A stretch of 64,000 nt of DNA from Rahnella variigena (GTDB lineage Bacteria; Pseudomonadota; Gammaproteobacteria; Enterobacterales; Enterobacteriaceae), in contig NZ_NSDJ01000001.1 in NCBI RefSeq assembly GCF_003610915.1, forward strand, positions 2,666,001 through 2,730,000, written 5' to 3'. Below the pieces are notes generated by a model. It ran no database searches. It saw only the letters and a list, made by a program, of their open reading frames with translations, and was not told the DNA's origin. Of the stretch, positions 10,983-25,476 are shown one piece after another. Each line of letters opens with the position of its first letter. The stretch's first letter is position 1. A program made the translations under genes and the position numbers.

Positions 10983-11011
10983 TTATCCTTCGCCGGAAAT
11001 TCCTTTATAAT
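10983..11011 (+). promoter_or_regulatory. Candidate aspS promoter
   Basis: A perfect -10 hexamer TATAAT at 11006-11011 lies 133 bases before aspS. Seventeen bases ahead is TTATCC (10983-10988), a poor -35, so activation or an UP element would be expected. The rest of the 334-base gap between yecD and aspS shows no gene. Confidence 0.4.
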
Positions 11012-11143
11012 AGCCGCCTTTTTTCGACCTGAATAAAACCCATTCCGAGCGCTGCTGAGTTTTGCGGCGAACGACCAGAGTCAATAACCGTTTCTGTGCC
11101 TGTGCGCCATGAGGCCGGGTAGTGGGATCAAAAGGATACCGTT

Positions 11144-12940
11144 ATGCGTACTGTATATTGTGGAAAACTGAATGCGTCCAATGTGGGCCAGGAAGTAACA
11201 TTGTGTGGCTGGGTTAACCGTCGCCGCGATTTGGGTGGTTTGATTTTCATCGATATGCGTGACCGCGAAGGCATCGTTCAGGTTTTCTTCGACCCGGATC
11301 AGGCGGAAGCCTACAAACTGGCGTCTGAACTGCGTAACGAATTCTGTATTCAGCTGACCGGTACTGTGCGTGCGCGTCCTGAAAGCCAGTTCAACAAAGA
11401 CATGGCGACCGGTGAAGTGGAAGTGTTCGCCAGCAATCTGAACATCATCAACCGTTCTGAATCGCTGCCGCTGGATTCCAACCACGTCAACACTGAAGAG
11501 GCGCGTCTGAAATACCGCTATCTGGATCTGCGTCGTCCTGAAATGGCTAACCGCCTGAAAGCCCGTGCAAAAATTACCAGCTTCGTGCGCCGTTTCATGG
11601 ACAGCCATGACTTCCTCGACATCGAAACCCCGATGCTCACCAAAGCCACGCCGGAAGGAGCGCGTGACTATCTGGTGCCGAGCCGTGTGCATAAAGGCAA
11701 GTTCTACGCCTTGCCGCAGTCTCCTCAGCTGTTCAAACAGCTGCTGATGATGTCCGGTTTCGACCGTTACTATCAGATTGTTAAATGCTTCCGTGACGAA
11801 GATTTACGTGCTGACCGCCAGCCTGAATTCACCCAGATCGACGTGGAAACCTCCTTCATGAGCGCTGAACAAGTGCGTGAAGTGATGGAAAAACTGGCCC
11901 GCGAACTGTGGCAGGAAGTGAAAGGCGTGGATCTGGGCGATTTCCCGATCATGACTTTTGCAGAGGCTATGCGTCGTTTCGGTTCTGACAAACCGGACCT
12001 GCGTAACCCGATGGAAATGGTCGATGTGGCTGACCTGATGAAAAACATCGAGTTTAAAGTCTTTGCTGATCCGGCTAACGATCCGAAAGGCCGCGTGGCT
12101 GCGCTGCGTGTTCCGGGCGGTGCATCCCTGAGCCGTAAGCAAATCGACGAATACGCAAAATTCATCGAAATCTACGGCGCGAAAGGTCTGGCATACATCA
12201 AAGTTAATGAAGTGGCAAAAGGTCTGGAAGGTATCCAGAGCCCGGTCGCGAAATTCCTTAACGAAGAACTGCTGGCAGCCCTGATCGAACGTACCGGCGC
12301 GCAAGATGGCGACATGATCTTCTTCGGCGCAGCCAGCGCGAAGATTGTGACTGACGCGATTGGCGCACTGCGTCTGAAAGTTGGCCGTGACCTGAAAATC
12401 ACCAAAGAAGACATGTGGGCACCGCTGTGGGTTATTGACTTCCCGATGTTTGAAGACACCGACGAAGGCGGCCTGAGCGCCATGCACCACCCGTTCACTG
12501 CGCCAAAAGACATGACGGCAGAAGAACTGGCGGCGAACCCGGTTTCCGCTATCGCAAACGCCTACGACATGGTGATCAACGGCTACGAAGTGGGCGGCGG
12601 TTCTGTGCGTATTCACCGCAGCGAAATGCAGCAAACCGTGTTCAGCATTCTGGGTATTAACGAGCACGAACAGCGCGAGAAATTCGGCTTCCTGCTCGAT
12701 GCCCTGAAATACGGTACGCCTCCGCATGCGGGTCTGGCATTTGGTCTGGATCGCCTGGTGATGTTGCTGACCGGTACCGACAATATCCGTGACGTGATCG
12801 CCTTCCCGAAAACTACCGCGGCTGCGTGTCTGATGACCGAAGCGCCAAGCTTTGCCAACCCGGCTTCACTGCTGGAACTGGGCATCGCAGTGGTGGCGAA
12901 AAAAGAAGTGACGCCAGACACAAATACAGAGAATAACTAA
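11144..12940 (+). CDS. aspS: Aspartyl-tRNA synthetase
   Basis: Class IIb synthetase charging tRNA-Asp. The 598-residue protein has the bacterial length. The N-terminal OB-fold anticodon domain starts [43 protein letters not shown]. Class II motif 2 is visible as [22 protein letters not shown] near residues 209-230, and motif 3 as [13 protein letters not shown] near the C-terminus. The bacterial GAD insertion domain lies between. ATG at 11144 follows AAAAGGATACCGTT. Its stop codon TAA shares a base with the nudB ATG, so the two form one operon. Confidence 0.98.
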   Translation: MRTVYCGKLNASNVGQEVTLCGWVNRRRDLGGLIFIDMRDREGIVQVFFDPDQAEAYKLASELRNEFCIQLTGTVRARPESQFNKDMATGEVEVFASNLNIINRSESLPLDSNHVNTEEARLKYRYLDLRRPEMANRLKARAKITSFVRRFMDSHDFLDIETPMLTKATPEGARDYLVPSRVHKGKFYALPQSPQLFKQLLMMSGFDRYYQIVKCFRDEDLRADRQPEFTQIDVETSFMSAEQVREVMEKLARELWQEVKGVDLGDFPIMTFAEAMRRFGSDKPDLRNPMEMVDVADLMKNIEFKVFADPANDPKGRVAALRVPGGASLSRKQIDEYAKFIEIYGAKGLAYIKVNEVAKGLEGIQSPVAKFLNEELLAALIERTGAQDGDMIFFGAASAKIVTDAIGALRLKVGRDLKITKEDMWAPLWVIDFPMFEDTDEGGLSAMHHPFTAPKDMTAEELAANPVSAIANAYDMVINGYEVGGGSVRIHRSEMQQTVFSILGINEHEQREKFGFLLDALKYGTPPHAGLAFGLDRLVMLLTGTDNIRDVIAFPKTTAAACLMTEAPSFANPASLLELGIAVVAKKEVTPDTNTENN

Positions 12941-13386
12941 TGAGCTATAAGCGTCCTGAGTCGATACTGTGCGTCATCTACGCCAGAAACACCGGCAGGG
13001 TGCTGATGCTCCAACGAAAGGATGACCCAAATTTCTGGCAGTCGGTGACCGGCAGTCTGGAAGGCGGGGAATCCCCGAATCAAACCACGCAGCGTGAAGT
13101 CATGGAAGAGGTCGGTATCGACATTGCAGGTGAAAACCTGACTCTGCAGGATTGCCAGCGCTGCGAGGACTTTGAAATATTTGCGCATTTGCGCCATCGC
13201 TATGCTCCCGGCGTGACCCGTAACAAAGAACATTGGTTCTGTCTGGCGTTACCCGACGAGCGTGATGTGGTTCTTACTGAACATCATGCGTACCGGTGGC
13301 TCGATAAATCCGCAGCGGCTGCGCTGACGGTGTCTCCGAGCAACCAGCAGGCGATTGAAGAATTTGTAAACTATTCGGTCTGTTAA
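12940..13386 (+). CDS. nudB: Dihydroneopterin triphosphate diphosphatase
   Basis: A Nudix hydrolase removing pyrophosphate from dihydroneopterin triphosphate in folate synthesis. The 148-residue protein has the complete Nudix box GSLEGGESPNQTTQREVMEEVGI at about residues 37-59, which binds Mg2+ and catalyses. The start codon overlaps the aspS stop, so it is cotranscribed and coupled. yebC follows 25 bases downstream. The order aspS-nudB-yebC-ruvC is the conserved enterobacterial one. Confidence 0.96.
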   Translation: MSYKRPESILCVIYARNTGRVLMLQRKDDPNFWQSVTGSLEGGESPNQTTQREVMEEVGIDIAGENLTLQDCQRCEDFEIFAHLRHRYAPGVTRNKEHWFCLALPDERDVVLTEHHAYRWLDKSAAAALTVSPSNQQAIEEFVNYSVC

Positions 13387-13411
13387 GACTTAAGACTTTT
13401 TGGAGATATTT

Positions 13412-14155
13412 ATGGCAGGTCACAGTAAGTGGGCCAACACCAAGCACCGCAAAGCGGCGCAAGATTCTAAACGCGGCAAAATTTTCACAAAAATCATTCG
13501 TGAGCTGGTGACAGCGGCACGTCTGGGCGGCGGCGATGCGGGTTCAAACCCACGTCTGCGCGCGGCGATTGATAAAGCGCTGTCGAACAACATGACCCGC
13601 GACACCCTCAACCGTGCTATCGCACGTGGCGTGGGCGGTGACGAAGACACCAACATGGAAACCATCATTTATGAAGGTTACGGTCCGGGTGGCTCAGCCA
13701 TCATGGTTGAATGTCTGAGTGATAACCGCAACCGTACCGTGGCAGAAGTGCGTCATGCCTTCACCAAAACCGGTGGCAATCTGGGTACCGACGGTTCCGT
13801 GGCTTACCTGTTCTCCAAAAAAGGCGTGATCACTTTCGCTCCTGGCCTGGACGAAGACGTGCTGATGGAAGCCGCGCTTGAAGCGGGCGCTGAAGACATC
13901 ATTTCTTACGATGACGGCGCTATCGATGTCTTCACTGCCTGGGAAAATCTGGGCGAAGTGAAAGATGCGCTGGAAGCTGCCGGTTACAAAGCTGATTCCG
14001 CTGAAGTCACCATGATCCCATCGACCAAAGCCGACATGGATGCAGAAACTGCACCTAAACTGTTGCGCCTGATCGACATGCTGGAAGATTGTGACGATGT
14101 GCAGGAGGTTTACCACAACGGTGAAATCTCCGACGAGATCGCAGAAACTCTGTAA
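13412..14155 (+). CDS. yebC: YebC family protein
   Basis: A 247-residue YebC/PmpR-type protein. The family was described as transcriptional regulators and more recently as factors that help ribosomes at difficult sequences such as polyproline (established for YebC homologues, not shown here). The signature start [27 protein letters not shown] is present. ATG at 13412 with TTTTGGAGATATTT ahead is chosen; a TTG four codons earlier would be non-canonical. It lies between nudB and ruvC. Confidence 0.96.
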   Translation: MAGHSKWANTKHRKAAQDSKRGKIFTKIIRELVTAARLGGGDAGSNPRLRAAIDKALSNNMTRDTLNRAIARGVGGDEDTNMETIIYEGYGPGGSAIMVECLSDNRNRTVAEVRHAFTKTGGNLGTDGSVAYLFSKKGVITFAPGLDEDVLMEAALEAGAEDIISYDDGAIDVFTAWENLGEVKDALEAAGYKADSAEVTMIPSTKADMDAETAPKLLRLIDMLEDCDDVQEVYHNGEISDEIAETL

Positions 14156-14264
14156 TCTCAGTGCCGCCGGTGGCTACCACCGGCTGGCTATCCTGTTGTG
14201 CCTCAGCAGTTTATACTCTCCCCCAACTTTCCAAAAAAACGACAACACAAGGCGTTGACTGGCT

Positions 14265-14786
14265 ATGGCTATTATTCTGGGGATCGACCCCGGTTCGCGT
14301 ATTACCGGCTATGGCATTATCCGCCAGACAGGGCGTCAGCTCAGCTATCTCGGCAGCGGGTGTATCCGCACGGTGGTGGATGATATGCCGGGACGTCTGA
14401 AACTGATTTATGCCGGTGTGTCGGAAATCATTACGCAATTTCAGCCTGATTTTTTTGCCATCGAATCCGTCTTTATGGCGAAGAATGCCGACTCGGCGTT
14501 AAAGCTCGGGCAGGCACGTGGCGCGGCGATCGTGGCAGCGGTGAATCAGGATTTGCCGGTGTTTGAATACGCGGCGAGGCAGGTGAAACAGACCGTCGTG
14601 GGTACCGGTGCGGCTGAAAAATCGCAGGTTCAGCATATGGTGCGTTCAATCCTGAAATTACCGGCCAATCCCCAGGCGGATGCCGCCGATGCGCTGGCAA
14701 TTGCGATTACGCATTGCCACATGAGCCAGAACGCTATTCGTCTGAGCTCGGACAAATTGCAGATGGCTCGCGGACGTATGCGATAG
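14265..14786 (+). CDS. ruvC: Holliday junction endonuclease RuvC
   Basis: RuvC cleaves Holliday junctions within RuvAB-bound complexes. The 173-residue protein keeps the RNase H-like catalytic acids: Asp7 in [15 protein letters not shown], Glu in FFAIESVFM, and the C-terminal pair in [18 protein letters not shown] at 14265 gives the family N-terminus [11 protein letters not shown] terminator at 14803-14828 separates it from ruvA-ruvB, so the resolvase and the migration motor are expressed as separate units, as in Escherichia. No yebB-like gene lies between them here. Confidence 0.97.
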   Translation: MAIILGIDPGSRITGYGIIRQTGRQLSYLGSGCIRTVVDDMPGRLKLIYAGVSEIITQFQPDFFAIESVFMAKNADSALKLGQARGAAIVAAVNQDLPVFEYAARQVKQTVVGTGAAEKSQVQHMVRSILKLPANPQADAADALAIAITHCHMSQNAIRLSSDKLQMARGRMR

Positions 14787-14802
14787 ACGCCGCAAGTCCA
14801 TT

Positions 14803-14829
14803 AGGCTGGATATTCATCCAGCCTTTTTT
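14803..14829 (+). terminator. Rho-independent terminator between ruvC and ruvA
   Basis: A perfect nine-base-pair stem AGGCTGGAT/ATCCAGCCT with loop ATTC is followed by TTTTT. It ends the aspS-nudB-yebC-ruvC transcript. Confidence 0.92.
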
Positions 14830-14873
14830 ATGATATAAACATCGCTGCTTTTGACCTGATAAGGAAAATGAAC

Positions 14874-15488
14874 GTGATAGGCAGACTACGAGGCATTATT
14901 CTGGAAAAACAGCCCCCTTTGGTGCTGCTTGAAACCAACGGCGTGGGCTATGAAGTGCATATGCCGATGACCTGTTTTTACGAATTGCCGGAGCTGGGTC
15001 AGGAAGCTATCATCTTCACGCAATTTATCGTCCGTGAAGATGCGCAACTGCTCTACGGATTTAACGATAAACAAGAGCGGGCACTGTTCCGTGAACTGAT
15101 CAAAGTGAACGGCGTGGGGCCTAAGCTGGCGCTGGCCATTCTGTCAGGCATGTCGGCACAGCAGTTTGTCAGTGCGGTAGAAAAGGAAGAAATCACCGCA
15201 TTAATCAAATTACCCGGCGTCGGTAAGAAAACCGCAGAACGCCTGGTCGTTGAAATGAAAGACCGGTTTAAAGGATTAAACGGTGATCTATTTAACAATC
15301 ATACTGATATCACGCTACCTGCATCGGCGTCGAAAGCTAAAGAATCTGATGCCGAAGGCGAAGCCGTTGCAGCCCTGATATCCCTCGGATACAAACCACC
15401 GGAAGCCAGCCGCATGATCAGCAAAGTGGCCAGGCCGGGTGCGGAATCTGAAACGTTGATTAGAGAAGCGTTGCGCGCAGCGCTGTGA
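14874..15488 (+). CDS. ruvA: Holliday junction branch migration protein RuvA
   Basis: A tetrameric junction-binding protein that recruits RuvB. The chosen start is GTG at 14874, giving the family N-terminus [15 protein letters not shown] (204 residues) with AAGGA eight bases upstream; an ATG at 14868 would add two residues. Features are an OB-fold N-terminus, then helix-hairpin-helix motifs [11 protein letters not shown] and [16 protein letters not shown] at about residues 78-88 and 111-126. The C-terminal RuvB-binding domain is [21 protein letters not shown]. ruvB follows after eight bases. Confidence 0.96.
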   Translation: MIGRLRGIILEKQPPLVLLETNGVGYEVHMPMTCFYELPELGQEAIIFTQFIVREDAQLLYGFNDKQERALFRELIKVNGVGPKLALAILSGMSAQQFVSAVEKEEITALIKLPGVGKKTAERLVVEMKDRFKGLNGDLFNNHTDITLPASASKAKESDAEGEAVAALISLGYKPPEASRMISKVARPGAESETLIREALRAAL

Positions 15489-15496
15489 GGTAAACG

Positions 15497-16504
15497 ATGA
15501 TTGAAGCTGACCGCCTGATTTCTTCCGAAGTCTTCAGTGAAGAAGAAGTCATTGACCGTGCGATACGCCCGAAGTTGCTCAGCGAATACGTCGGGCAACC
15601 GCATGTGCGTTCGCAAATGGAAATCTTTATTCAGGCGGCCAAGCAACGCAAAGATGCGCTCGATCACCTGTTGATTTTCGGCCCGCCTGGGCTGGGTAAA
15701 ACCACGCTGGCCAATATCGTCGCCAACGAAATGGGCGTGAATCTGCGCACGACCTCGGGCCCGGTGCTGGAAAAAGCCGGTGATCTGGCCGCGATGCTGA
15801 CCAATCTTGAGCCGCACGACGTGCTGTTCATTGATGAAATCCACCGTCTGTCGCCGGTTGTTGAAGAAATTTTGTATCCGGCAATGGAAGATTATCAGCT
15901 GGATATCATGATTGGTGAAGGTCCGGCAGCGCGTTCTATCAAACTCGATTTACCCCCGTTTACCCTGATTGGTGCCACCACCCGCGCCGGTTCCCTGACG
16001 TCACCACTGCGTGACCGTTTTGGTATCGTGCAACGTCTGGAGTTCTATCAGGTGGCGGATTTGCAGCATATTGTCGGGCGTAGTGCGTCTTGTCTCGGGC
16101 TGGAATTGTCGGAAGAGGGCGCGCATCAGATAGCCCGCCGTTCACGCGGTACGCCGCGTATCGCTAACCGCCTGTTGCGCCGTGTGCGTGACTTCGCGGA
16201 AGTCAAAGGCGATGGCACCATTAACGGTGATGTAGCTAACGGCGCGCTGGACATGCTGGATGTCGATGCCGAAGGCTTCGATTACATGGACCGCAAACTG
16301 TTGCTGGCGATTATCGATAAGTTCACCGGCGGGCCGGTCGGGCTGGATAACTTAGCCGCGGCAATTGGTGAAGAGCGCGAGACGATTGAAGACGTCATCG
16401 AACCGTTCCTGATCCAGCAAGGCTTTATTCAGCGCACACCGCGCGGGCGTATGGCGACCAATCATGCGTATAAGCACTTCGGGATCACCAGAGAATCTGA
16501 GTAA
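15497..16504 (+). CDS. ruvB: Holliday junction branch migration ATPase RuvB
   Basis: A hexameric AAA+ motor that drives branch migration. The 335-residue protein has Walker [12 protein letters not shown] (about residues 62-72), Walker [10 protein letters not shown] (about 110-118), sensor 1 LIGATTRAG and the C-terminal winged helix ending [24 protein letters not shown] at 15497 follows GAGGTAAACG. It is cotranscribed with ruvA and ends at a bidirectional terminator at 16522-16548. Confidence 0.98.
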   Translation: MIEADRLISSEVFSEEEVIDRAIRPKLLSEYVGQPHVRSQMEIFIQAAKQRKDALDHLLIFGPPGLGKTTLANIVANEMGVNLRTTSGPVLEKAGDLAAMLTNLEPHDVLFIDEIHRLSPVVEEILYPAMEDYQLDIMIGEGPAARSIKLDLPPFTLIGATTRAGSLTSPLRDRFGIVQRLEFYQVADLQHIVGRSASCLGLELSEEGAHQIARRSRGTPRIANRLLRRVRDFAEVKGDGTINGDVANGALDMLDVDAEGFDYMDRKLLLAIIDKFTGGPVGLDNLAAAIGEERETIEDVIEPFLIQQGFIQRTPRGRMATNHAYKHFGITRESE

Positions 16505-16521
16505 ACGATTTTGCACGCATA

Positions 16522-16548
16522 AAAACGGACGCCCTGAGCGTCCGTTTT
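16522..16548. terminator. Bidirectional terminator between ruvB and the GH3 gene
   Basis: AAAACGGACGC/GCGTCCGTTTT forms an eleven-base-pair stem with a five-base loop. A and T runs on both sides let it work for the convergent ruvB and glycosidase genes. Confidence 0.9.
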
Positions 16549-16569
16549 GCTTATTTCAGCCAGCAGAAA

Positions 16570-18948
16570 TTACTGACTGACTTCACAACGGCTGACCATC
16601 CGCCAGTGACGTGGCAACTCGCGCACTTCACCCGCCAGAATCACCTTTCCTGTTGCATGAATATCGGCGCTTGAAGAGCCCACCTGAACTTCAACAGAAC
16701 CCGGTTCGACGATGCGCTTACCCGCGTGACTGGTAAAATTCAGCATGTCGGTCGGGATGCTGAAACTCAGCGTTGCGGTTTGTCCGGCGTCCAGCGTTAC
16801 GCGCTCAAAAGCCTTGAGTTCCTTCACCGGGCGCACCAGTGATGCCACGCAGTCACGCAGATAAACCTGCACCACCTCGCTGCCCGTCTGATTTCCGGTA
16901 TTGGTGACTTTGATTTGTACTGCAATATCGCCATTTTCGATAGCGACCGGTTGCTGATTGAGTTGCAGATCGTGATAGCGGAACGTGGTGCCGCTTAGCC
17001 CGTAGCCAAACGGGTATTTTGCGCCAAAGTGGAACGCAATCGGCGTGCCGCCACTTTTCAGTTTGTGATTGTAATAATACGGCATGGCACCGGCGCTTTT
17101 CGGCACGGAAACCACCAGCCTGCCGGACGGTGCTTCTTTACCGCTGACGATATCGGCAATTGCACGTCCGCCTTCCTGACCGGGCGCAAACGCCATCAGG
17201 AATCCGGCGACTTTCTCCTCCAGTCCGCTAAGTGAATACGGACGACCGCCGGTCATCACCACAATGGTCGGTTTGCCGGTCGCGACAATCTCTTCCAGCA
17301 ACTGTTGCTGAACGCCCGGTAATTGCAGGCTGTCCGTATCAGAACCTTCACCGACCGTGCCGCTCTGGAATAATCCGGCCAGATCGCCGACAAACACAAA
17401 CGCGACATCACTTTCCTGCGCCAGTTTCACGGCCTGTGGGATAAGCGCGGTACTTCGTGATACCGGCGACTTTTGCATGGCTGAACCGGTATCGCCGGGG
17501 AAGACCGGCGCACCGGCGGTGCGTTTCTCGAGAATATGGCACCCTTTGGCATAACGGATATTTTGCTCTCCGTAAGTGTCATGCAAGGCCTGTAACGGCG
17601 TGGTGACCTGTTCCGTCTGCGCATCCATTTCGCTGATGATCAGATGCACGGGGAAGCTGTAACCGCTGAGCAAGGCCAGCGGATCGTCTGCCGTCGGGCC
17701 GATCACTGCAATTTTCTGCCCGGATTTGGGTTTCAGCGGCAGGATGCCATTATTCTCCAGCAAGGTGATGGAACGGACAGCGGCTTTCCAGGCCAGTTCC
17801 CGCGTGGCGGGTTGTTGCATTTGTGGCTGCGGATCACGTACGTAAGGCTGTTCAAACAGCCCGAGGCGGAATTTTTCAGTCAGCACGCGGGCGACGATCT
17901 CGTCAATTTTCGCCATATCAATCAGGCCACGTGAAACAGCATCGGCCAGATGCTGCGCGCAGTCACCTTTCGGCAATTCGATATCCAGACCGGCATTAAA
18001 CGCCAGCGCGGCGGATTCCGCGTCGTCATGGCTGACGCCGTGATGCTGATGTAGCAGGCTGACGCCGCCGTAATCGGCGACAATCAGGCCATCGAATCCC
18101 CACTGTTCGCGCAAAACTTCGGTCAGCAGGAAGTGATCGCTGTGGCAAGGCTGGCCGTCGATGTCGTGATAAGCCGGCATCACCGAACCGGCATTCGCCA
18201 GCTTTACCGCCATTTCAAACGGCAGCAGGAAGGTGTCATTCAGCTCGCGGAAACCGAGATGCACCGGCGCATGGTTGCGCGCCCCTTCGCTGAAAGAATG
18301 CCCGACGTAATGTTTCAGCGTTGCCAGCAGGTCACGCTTTTCGCCCTGCAAACCGCGCACGTAAGCCGTCGCCATGACGCCGACCAGATAGGGATCTTCG
18401 CCAAAGGTTTCCTCAGTTCGTCCCCAGCGGACATCGCGGGAAACATCCAGCACCGGCGCCAGGCCCTGATGACAACCAACGCTTTGCGCTTCATCGCGGA
18501 TAGCGCCTGCAATTTGCTCCATCAGTTGCGGATCCCACGTCGAGGCATAACTCAGGGAAGAGGGAAACAGCGTGGCATCTTTGCACAACAGGCCGACCAG
18601 ACACTCTTCGTGGAACATCGCCGGAATGCCCAACCGTGTTTCTTCAACCAGCATTTTTTGCAGCCGGTTCAGTGCGCGCACGCCTTCTTGCGGGCTGACC
18701 ACGTGCGTTCCCAGTGGGCGCGTGATTTGTCCCGCGCCCAGCGCCAGTTGCTCCTCCAGCGCCAGAGTCTGTTTATGCCCGGCAAAATCATCGCTAAGAT
18801 CGGACCGTTCTTTATGCTTCCCGTTGCTGTCGAGGATCAGCCAGAACGCGTGCATCTGGGCATATTTCTCAGCGGGCGTCATGCGGGCGAGCAGGTCGGC
18901 GACGCGGGTAGCGACGGGCTGTGAAGCATCCTGATACAGGTGAGTCAT
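16570..18948 (-). CDS. Glycoside hydrolase family 3 beta-glycosidase, no signal peptide
   Basis: A 792-residue GH3 enzyme (beta-glucosidase or beta-xylosidase type). The TIM-barrel domain carries KHYVGHSFSEGARN, and the catalytic Asp292 is in FDGLIVADYGGVS; a GH3 C-terminal alpha/beta domain follows and then a fibronectin-III-like end (about residues 680-780). There is no N-terminal signal peptide, unlike periplasmic BglX, so it should act in the cytoplasm. ATG at 18948 has AAGGAGATATAAA ahead. It is divergent from the bgl operon across a 455-base control region, which suggests shared regulation. It would handle unphosphorylated oligosaccharides, complementing the PTS/6-phospho route. The substrate is not determinable from sequence. 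Confidence 0.9.
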   Translation of the reverse strand: MTHLYQDASQPVATRVADLLARMTPAEKYAQMHAFWLILDSNGKHKERSDLSDDFAGHKQTLALEEQLALGAGQITRPLGTHVVSPQEGVRALNRLQKMLVEETRLGIPAMFHEECLVGLLCKDATLFPSSLSYASTWDPQLMEQIAGAIRDEAQSVGCHQGLAPVLDVSRDVRWGRTEETFGEDPYLVGVMATAYVRGLQGEKRDLLATLKHYVGHSFSEGARNHAPVHLGFRELNDTFLLPFEMAVKLANAGSVMPAYHDIDGQPCHSDHFLLTEVLREQWGFDGLIVADYGGVSLLHQHHGVSHDDAESAALAFNAGLDIELPKGDCAQHLADAVSRGLIDMAKIDEIVARVLTEKFRLGLFEQPYVRDPQPQMQQPATRELAWKAAVRSITLLENNGILPLKPKSGQKIAVIGPTADDPLALLSGYSFPVHLIISEMDAQTEQVTTPLQALHDTYGEQNIRYAKGCHILEKRTAGAPVFPGDTGSAMQKSPVSRSTALIPQAVKLAQESDVAFVFVGDLAGLFQSGTVGEGSDTDSLQLPGVQQQLLEEIVATGKPTIVVMTGGRPYSLSGLEEKVAGFLMAFAPGQEGGRAIADIVSGKEAPSGRLVVSVPKSAGAMPYYYNHKLKSGGTPIAFHFGAKYPFGYGLSGTTFRYHDLQLNQQPVAIENGDIAVQIKVTNTGNQTGSEVVQVYLRDCVASLVRPVKELKAFERVTLDAGQTATLSFSIPTDMLNFTSHAGKRIVEPGSVEVQVGSSSADIHATGKVILAGEVRELPRHWRMVSRCEVSQ

Positions 18949-19093
18949 TTTATATCTCCTTGATTTTCCGGATGGGAACGCAGGGATAACGCCTTAAAAG
19001 ACGAAATATAAAAAGAAGTATTGAGAATGGACTGCGCGTAAACAATTGAGGAAACGAATATGCATTTTACGTTATTTAATTTTGTTTCCGGTT

Positions 19094-19109
19094 TGTGAGC
19101 AGGATCAGA
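19094..19109. promoter_or_regulatory. CRP-like binding site
   Basis: TGTGA-N6-TCAGA matches the CRP half-site consensus TGTGA-N6-TCACA at nine of ten defined bases. It lies upstream of the bgl leader and between the divergent genes, where catabolite control of both is expected. Confidence 0.65.
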
Positions 19110-19236
19110 TTGAAGGTGATCCGGTCAGGCATCTGCTTTTCGCACAAATTCTGAAGCCGATCACAGTTTCATCATCCGGCGGATATTACGACTTGTTTCT
19201 TCTGACGATTCGCCAGAGAATCCTTTTCAGAAAGCA

Positions 19237-19264
19237 GGATTGTTACTGTCTGACAGGCAAAACC
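19237..19264 (+). promoter_or_regulatory. Ribonucleic antiterminator (RAT) for BglG/LicT-type protein
   Basis: The 28-base element begins GGATTGTTACTG and ends ACAGGCAAAACC, matching the BglG/LicT RAT consensus. Its last bases overlap the left arm of the leader terminator (19261-19272), so the RAT and terminator structures are mutually exclusive. Binding by the antiterminator encoded at 24397-25245 would let RNA polymerase read into bglF. Confidence 0.93.
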
Positions 19265-19320
19265 TAAACTTCTCGTTTTTTCGCATATTGCGAAAAGGCC
19301 GGAAGTTTAGGTTTTTTTTT
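19261..19320 (+). terminator. Leader terminator upstream of bglF
   Basis: AACCTAAACTTC (19261-19272) pairs perfectly with GAAGTTTAGGTT (19302-19313), followed by a run of T. The apical part holds a second hairpin TTTTTCGC/GCGAAAA. It is the default off state of the RAT switch. Confidence 0.93.
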
Positions 19321-19394
19321 GGCCTGAATTCAGGGGCAGGCCGCCCCTTTGAAATACACCGGCAATGTCGTGCACGACGCCATTACTCTGATGA

Positions 19395-22698
<3,304 letters not shown>

Positions 22699-22731
22699 TC
22701 TGATTTTCGCCTCTAATAATAAACAACTGAT

Positions 22732-22755
22732 GCGGCTTATAAATTTATAAGCCGC
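22732..22755. repeat. Perfect 24-base palindrome in bgl operon
   Basis: Arms GCGGCTTATA/TATAAGCCGC with central AATT. As RNA it makes a ten-base-pair hairpin between the glycosidase and porin genes. No T tract follows, so it could serve as an mRNA stabiliser or processing site, or a protein-binding palindrome, rather than a terminator. Confidence 0.8.
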
Positions 22756-22821
22756 CTGTTCGCCCTTGTATTGACCAAAAATAATAATGATGATTTAAAA
22801 TAATAAAACGGAAATATAAAG

Positions 22822-24228
22822 ATGAAAATTTCTCAGACTTCTGCAACACCTACATATATTTTAAAAAATAATTACCGGCTGCTGAAAAACAGTTTTCTGG
22901 CGCTATGTATTTCAGTCGCAGGTATTCATTCAGCACAGGCTGCGGATAACTGGAATGGCACTGTATTAGGTTTTGAGGCGCCCGGCGAAGGTATGTTCGG
23001 CGATATGCTGGGTATTCGCCCGATTATTGAAGACCATGGATTTCATTATCAGCTTGGTTATCTGAGCGAGTCGTCTTATAACGCAGGCGGCGGTTATAAC
23101 CATGATAAACATCTGGCGTATATCGATCAGTTCTCGCTGACGTTTACCCAGGATCTGGAGATGTACACCGGCATTCCTGACGCGGCCATTGAAGGTAACA
23201 TTGTTAACCGTAACCACGATGACAACCTGACGTCCAAACGTACGCAGGATCCGCGTGTCGGGTTTAACGATCTCGCCCAGGAAAGCTGGGGCGGACAGTC
23301 GATAACCCGTCTGGGCTGGCTGACGTTTAGCCGTAGTTTCGATGACCGCAAACTGCACTGGCGCATCGGTATGATGAACAAAAATCAGGATTTCGATCAG
23401 ATTATCCCGTGTGATTTCCAGCTGCTGAGCCAGTGTGGCGGTAAATCGGCGAACTCGATGACCTGGTATAACTGGAATAAACATTACTGGGGCACCACTT
23501 TCCAGTACAAGCTGACGCCAGAACTGACGCTGAAAACCGGTATTATGGAACAAAACCCCGATGCCTCTGACCGCAAATACGCCTGGAGCGGTTCGCTGAA
23601 AGGCGCACGTGGCATTCTGTTGCCGATGGAAGCGGAACTGAAAACCAAAGTGAATGGTTTGCCGGGCATTTATAACGTTGGTTTGCTGTATACCAACTCG
23701 CCGCAAACAGATTTATCGGAAGGGAAAACGCAGAGCGTGGGCGCAACAGATCCCGAAGGTTATCGCAAACACAGCAGCACCTGGTTTATGTACACCGGTT
23801 TCAACCAGCAGGTGACACAACGTGGCGACGATCCAAACCGTGGCATGAGCGTGTCATACAGCCTCGGGCTGGGGGATCAGCGCAGCAACGCCATCCATCA
23901 TTCGCAAGCTGCTTCCATGCGCTATCGCGGGTTGTTTGATGCGCGTCCTGACGACTGGCTGGGATTTGGTATGACGTATATTAAAATGAGTAATCATTAC
24001 CGCCAGAATCAGGAAAACCTGAATACGATTTATCAGGTGGATGATTACGGTAACCCGCTGTATACGCCACTGTCCGGGCACTCGGTGAACGCTGATTTGT
24101 ACTATCAGATAAAAGTCCGTTCGTGGCTGATTCTGCAACCGGATTTGCAATACTGGTACCGTCCGGGCGGGGTGAAAGAAACGCAGGATGCGTGGGTGAC
24201 AGGATTGAAAGCCATCGTCACGTTCTGA
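22822..24228 (+). CDS. OprB-type carbohydrate porin
   Basis: A 468-residue outer-membrane beta-barrel of the OprB carbohydrate-selective porin family. A long signal peptide (residues 1-40) ends in HSAQA before ADNWNG. The mature protein starts with the OprB-like stretch GEGMFGDMLGIRPIIEDHGFHYQLGYLSE, continues with alternating aromatic beta-strands, and ends in Phe, the usual signal for outer-membrane assembly. ATG at 22822 follows GGAAATATAAAG. It takes the place held by the LamB-like BglH porin in Escherichia bgl and would admit beta-glucosides or oligosaccharides. Specificity is inferred from context. Confidence 0.88.
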   Translation: MKISQTSATPTYILKNNYRLLKNSFLALCISVAGIHSAQAADNWNGTVLGFEAPGEGMFGDMLGIRPIIEDHGFHYQLGYLSESSYNAGGGYNHDKHLAYIDQFSLTFTQDLEMYTGIPDAAIEGNIVNRNHDDNLTSKRTQDPRVGFNDLAQESWGGQSITRLGWLTFSRSFDDRKLHWRIGMMNKNQDFDQIIPCDFQLLSQCGGKSANSMTWYNWNKHYWGTTFQYKLTPELTLKTGIMEQNPDASDRKYAWSGSLKGARGILLPMEAELKTKVNGLPGIYNVGLLYTNSPQTDLSEGKTQSVGATDPEGYRKHSSTWFMYTGFNQQVTQRGDDPNRGMSVSYSLGLGDQRSNAIHHSQAASMRYRGLFDARPDDWLGFGMTYIKMSNHYRQNQENLNTIYQVDDYGNPLYTPLSGHSVNADLYYQIKVRSWLILQPDLQYWYRPGGVKETQDAWVTGLKAIVTF

Positions 24229-24302
24229 GTGCAAATTTTACGTCTGACCGCAGCGATCATCGTCACGGTTTTTCAGTTACATACGTTGAGCAGATGATCT
24301 AA

Positions 24303-25245
<943 letters not shown>

Positions 25246-25476
25246 CCGCACGCATGCTCAAAATTCGTTACGCGAAATATGACTGTTCACAATTTTTTAT
25301 GACGGTTTTTTTTGCCACGGTTAATGAGAAAAGGTAGCATCCTTCGCCGTTATTGCACCAAAACAGTTCCGGCTAAAAAAACTACAGTGGGTAAACCCCA
25401 TAAACGTTGAGGCTTGCAATCGTTTGCTTGCAGCACCCGACGTCAGGTGAAGGTTATTTTTGGAGAACAAGATCGA

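Noticed and set aside
10969..11011. TTGACG as -35 for the TATAAT before aspS
   Set aside because: The spacing is 31 bases, too long for sigma70; the hexamer at 10983 is weak but correctly spaced.
11804..12727. 307-codon frame antisense to aspS
   Set aside because: It is a shadow of the strongly conserved aspS frame caused by codon bias.
18133..18924. 263-codon frame antisense to the GH3 gene
   Set aside because: The reverse-strand gene has full GH3 motifs; this frame has none.
25414..25476. N-terminal extension of AnsP
   Set aside because: The 21 upstream codons have no similarity to AnsP and the ribosome site lies just before ATG at 25477.
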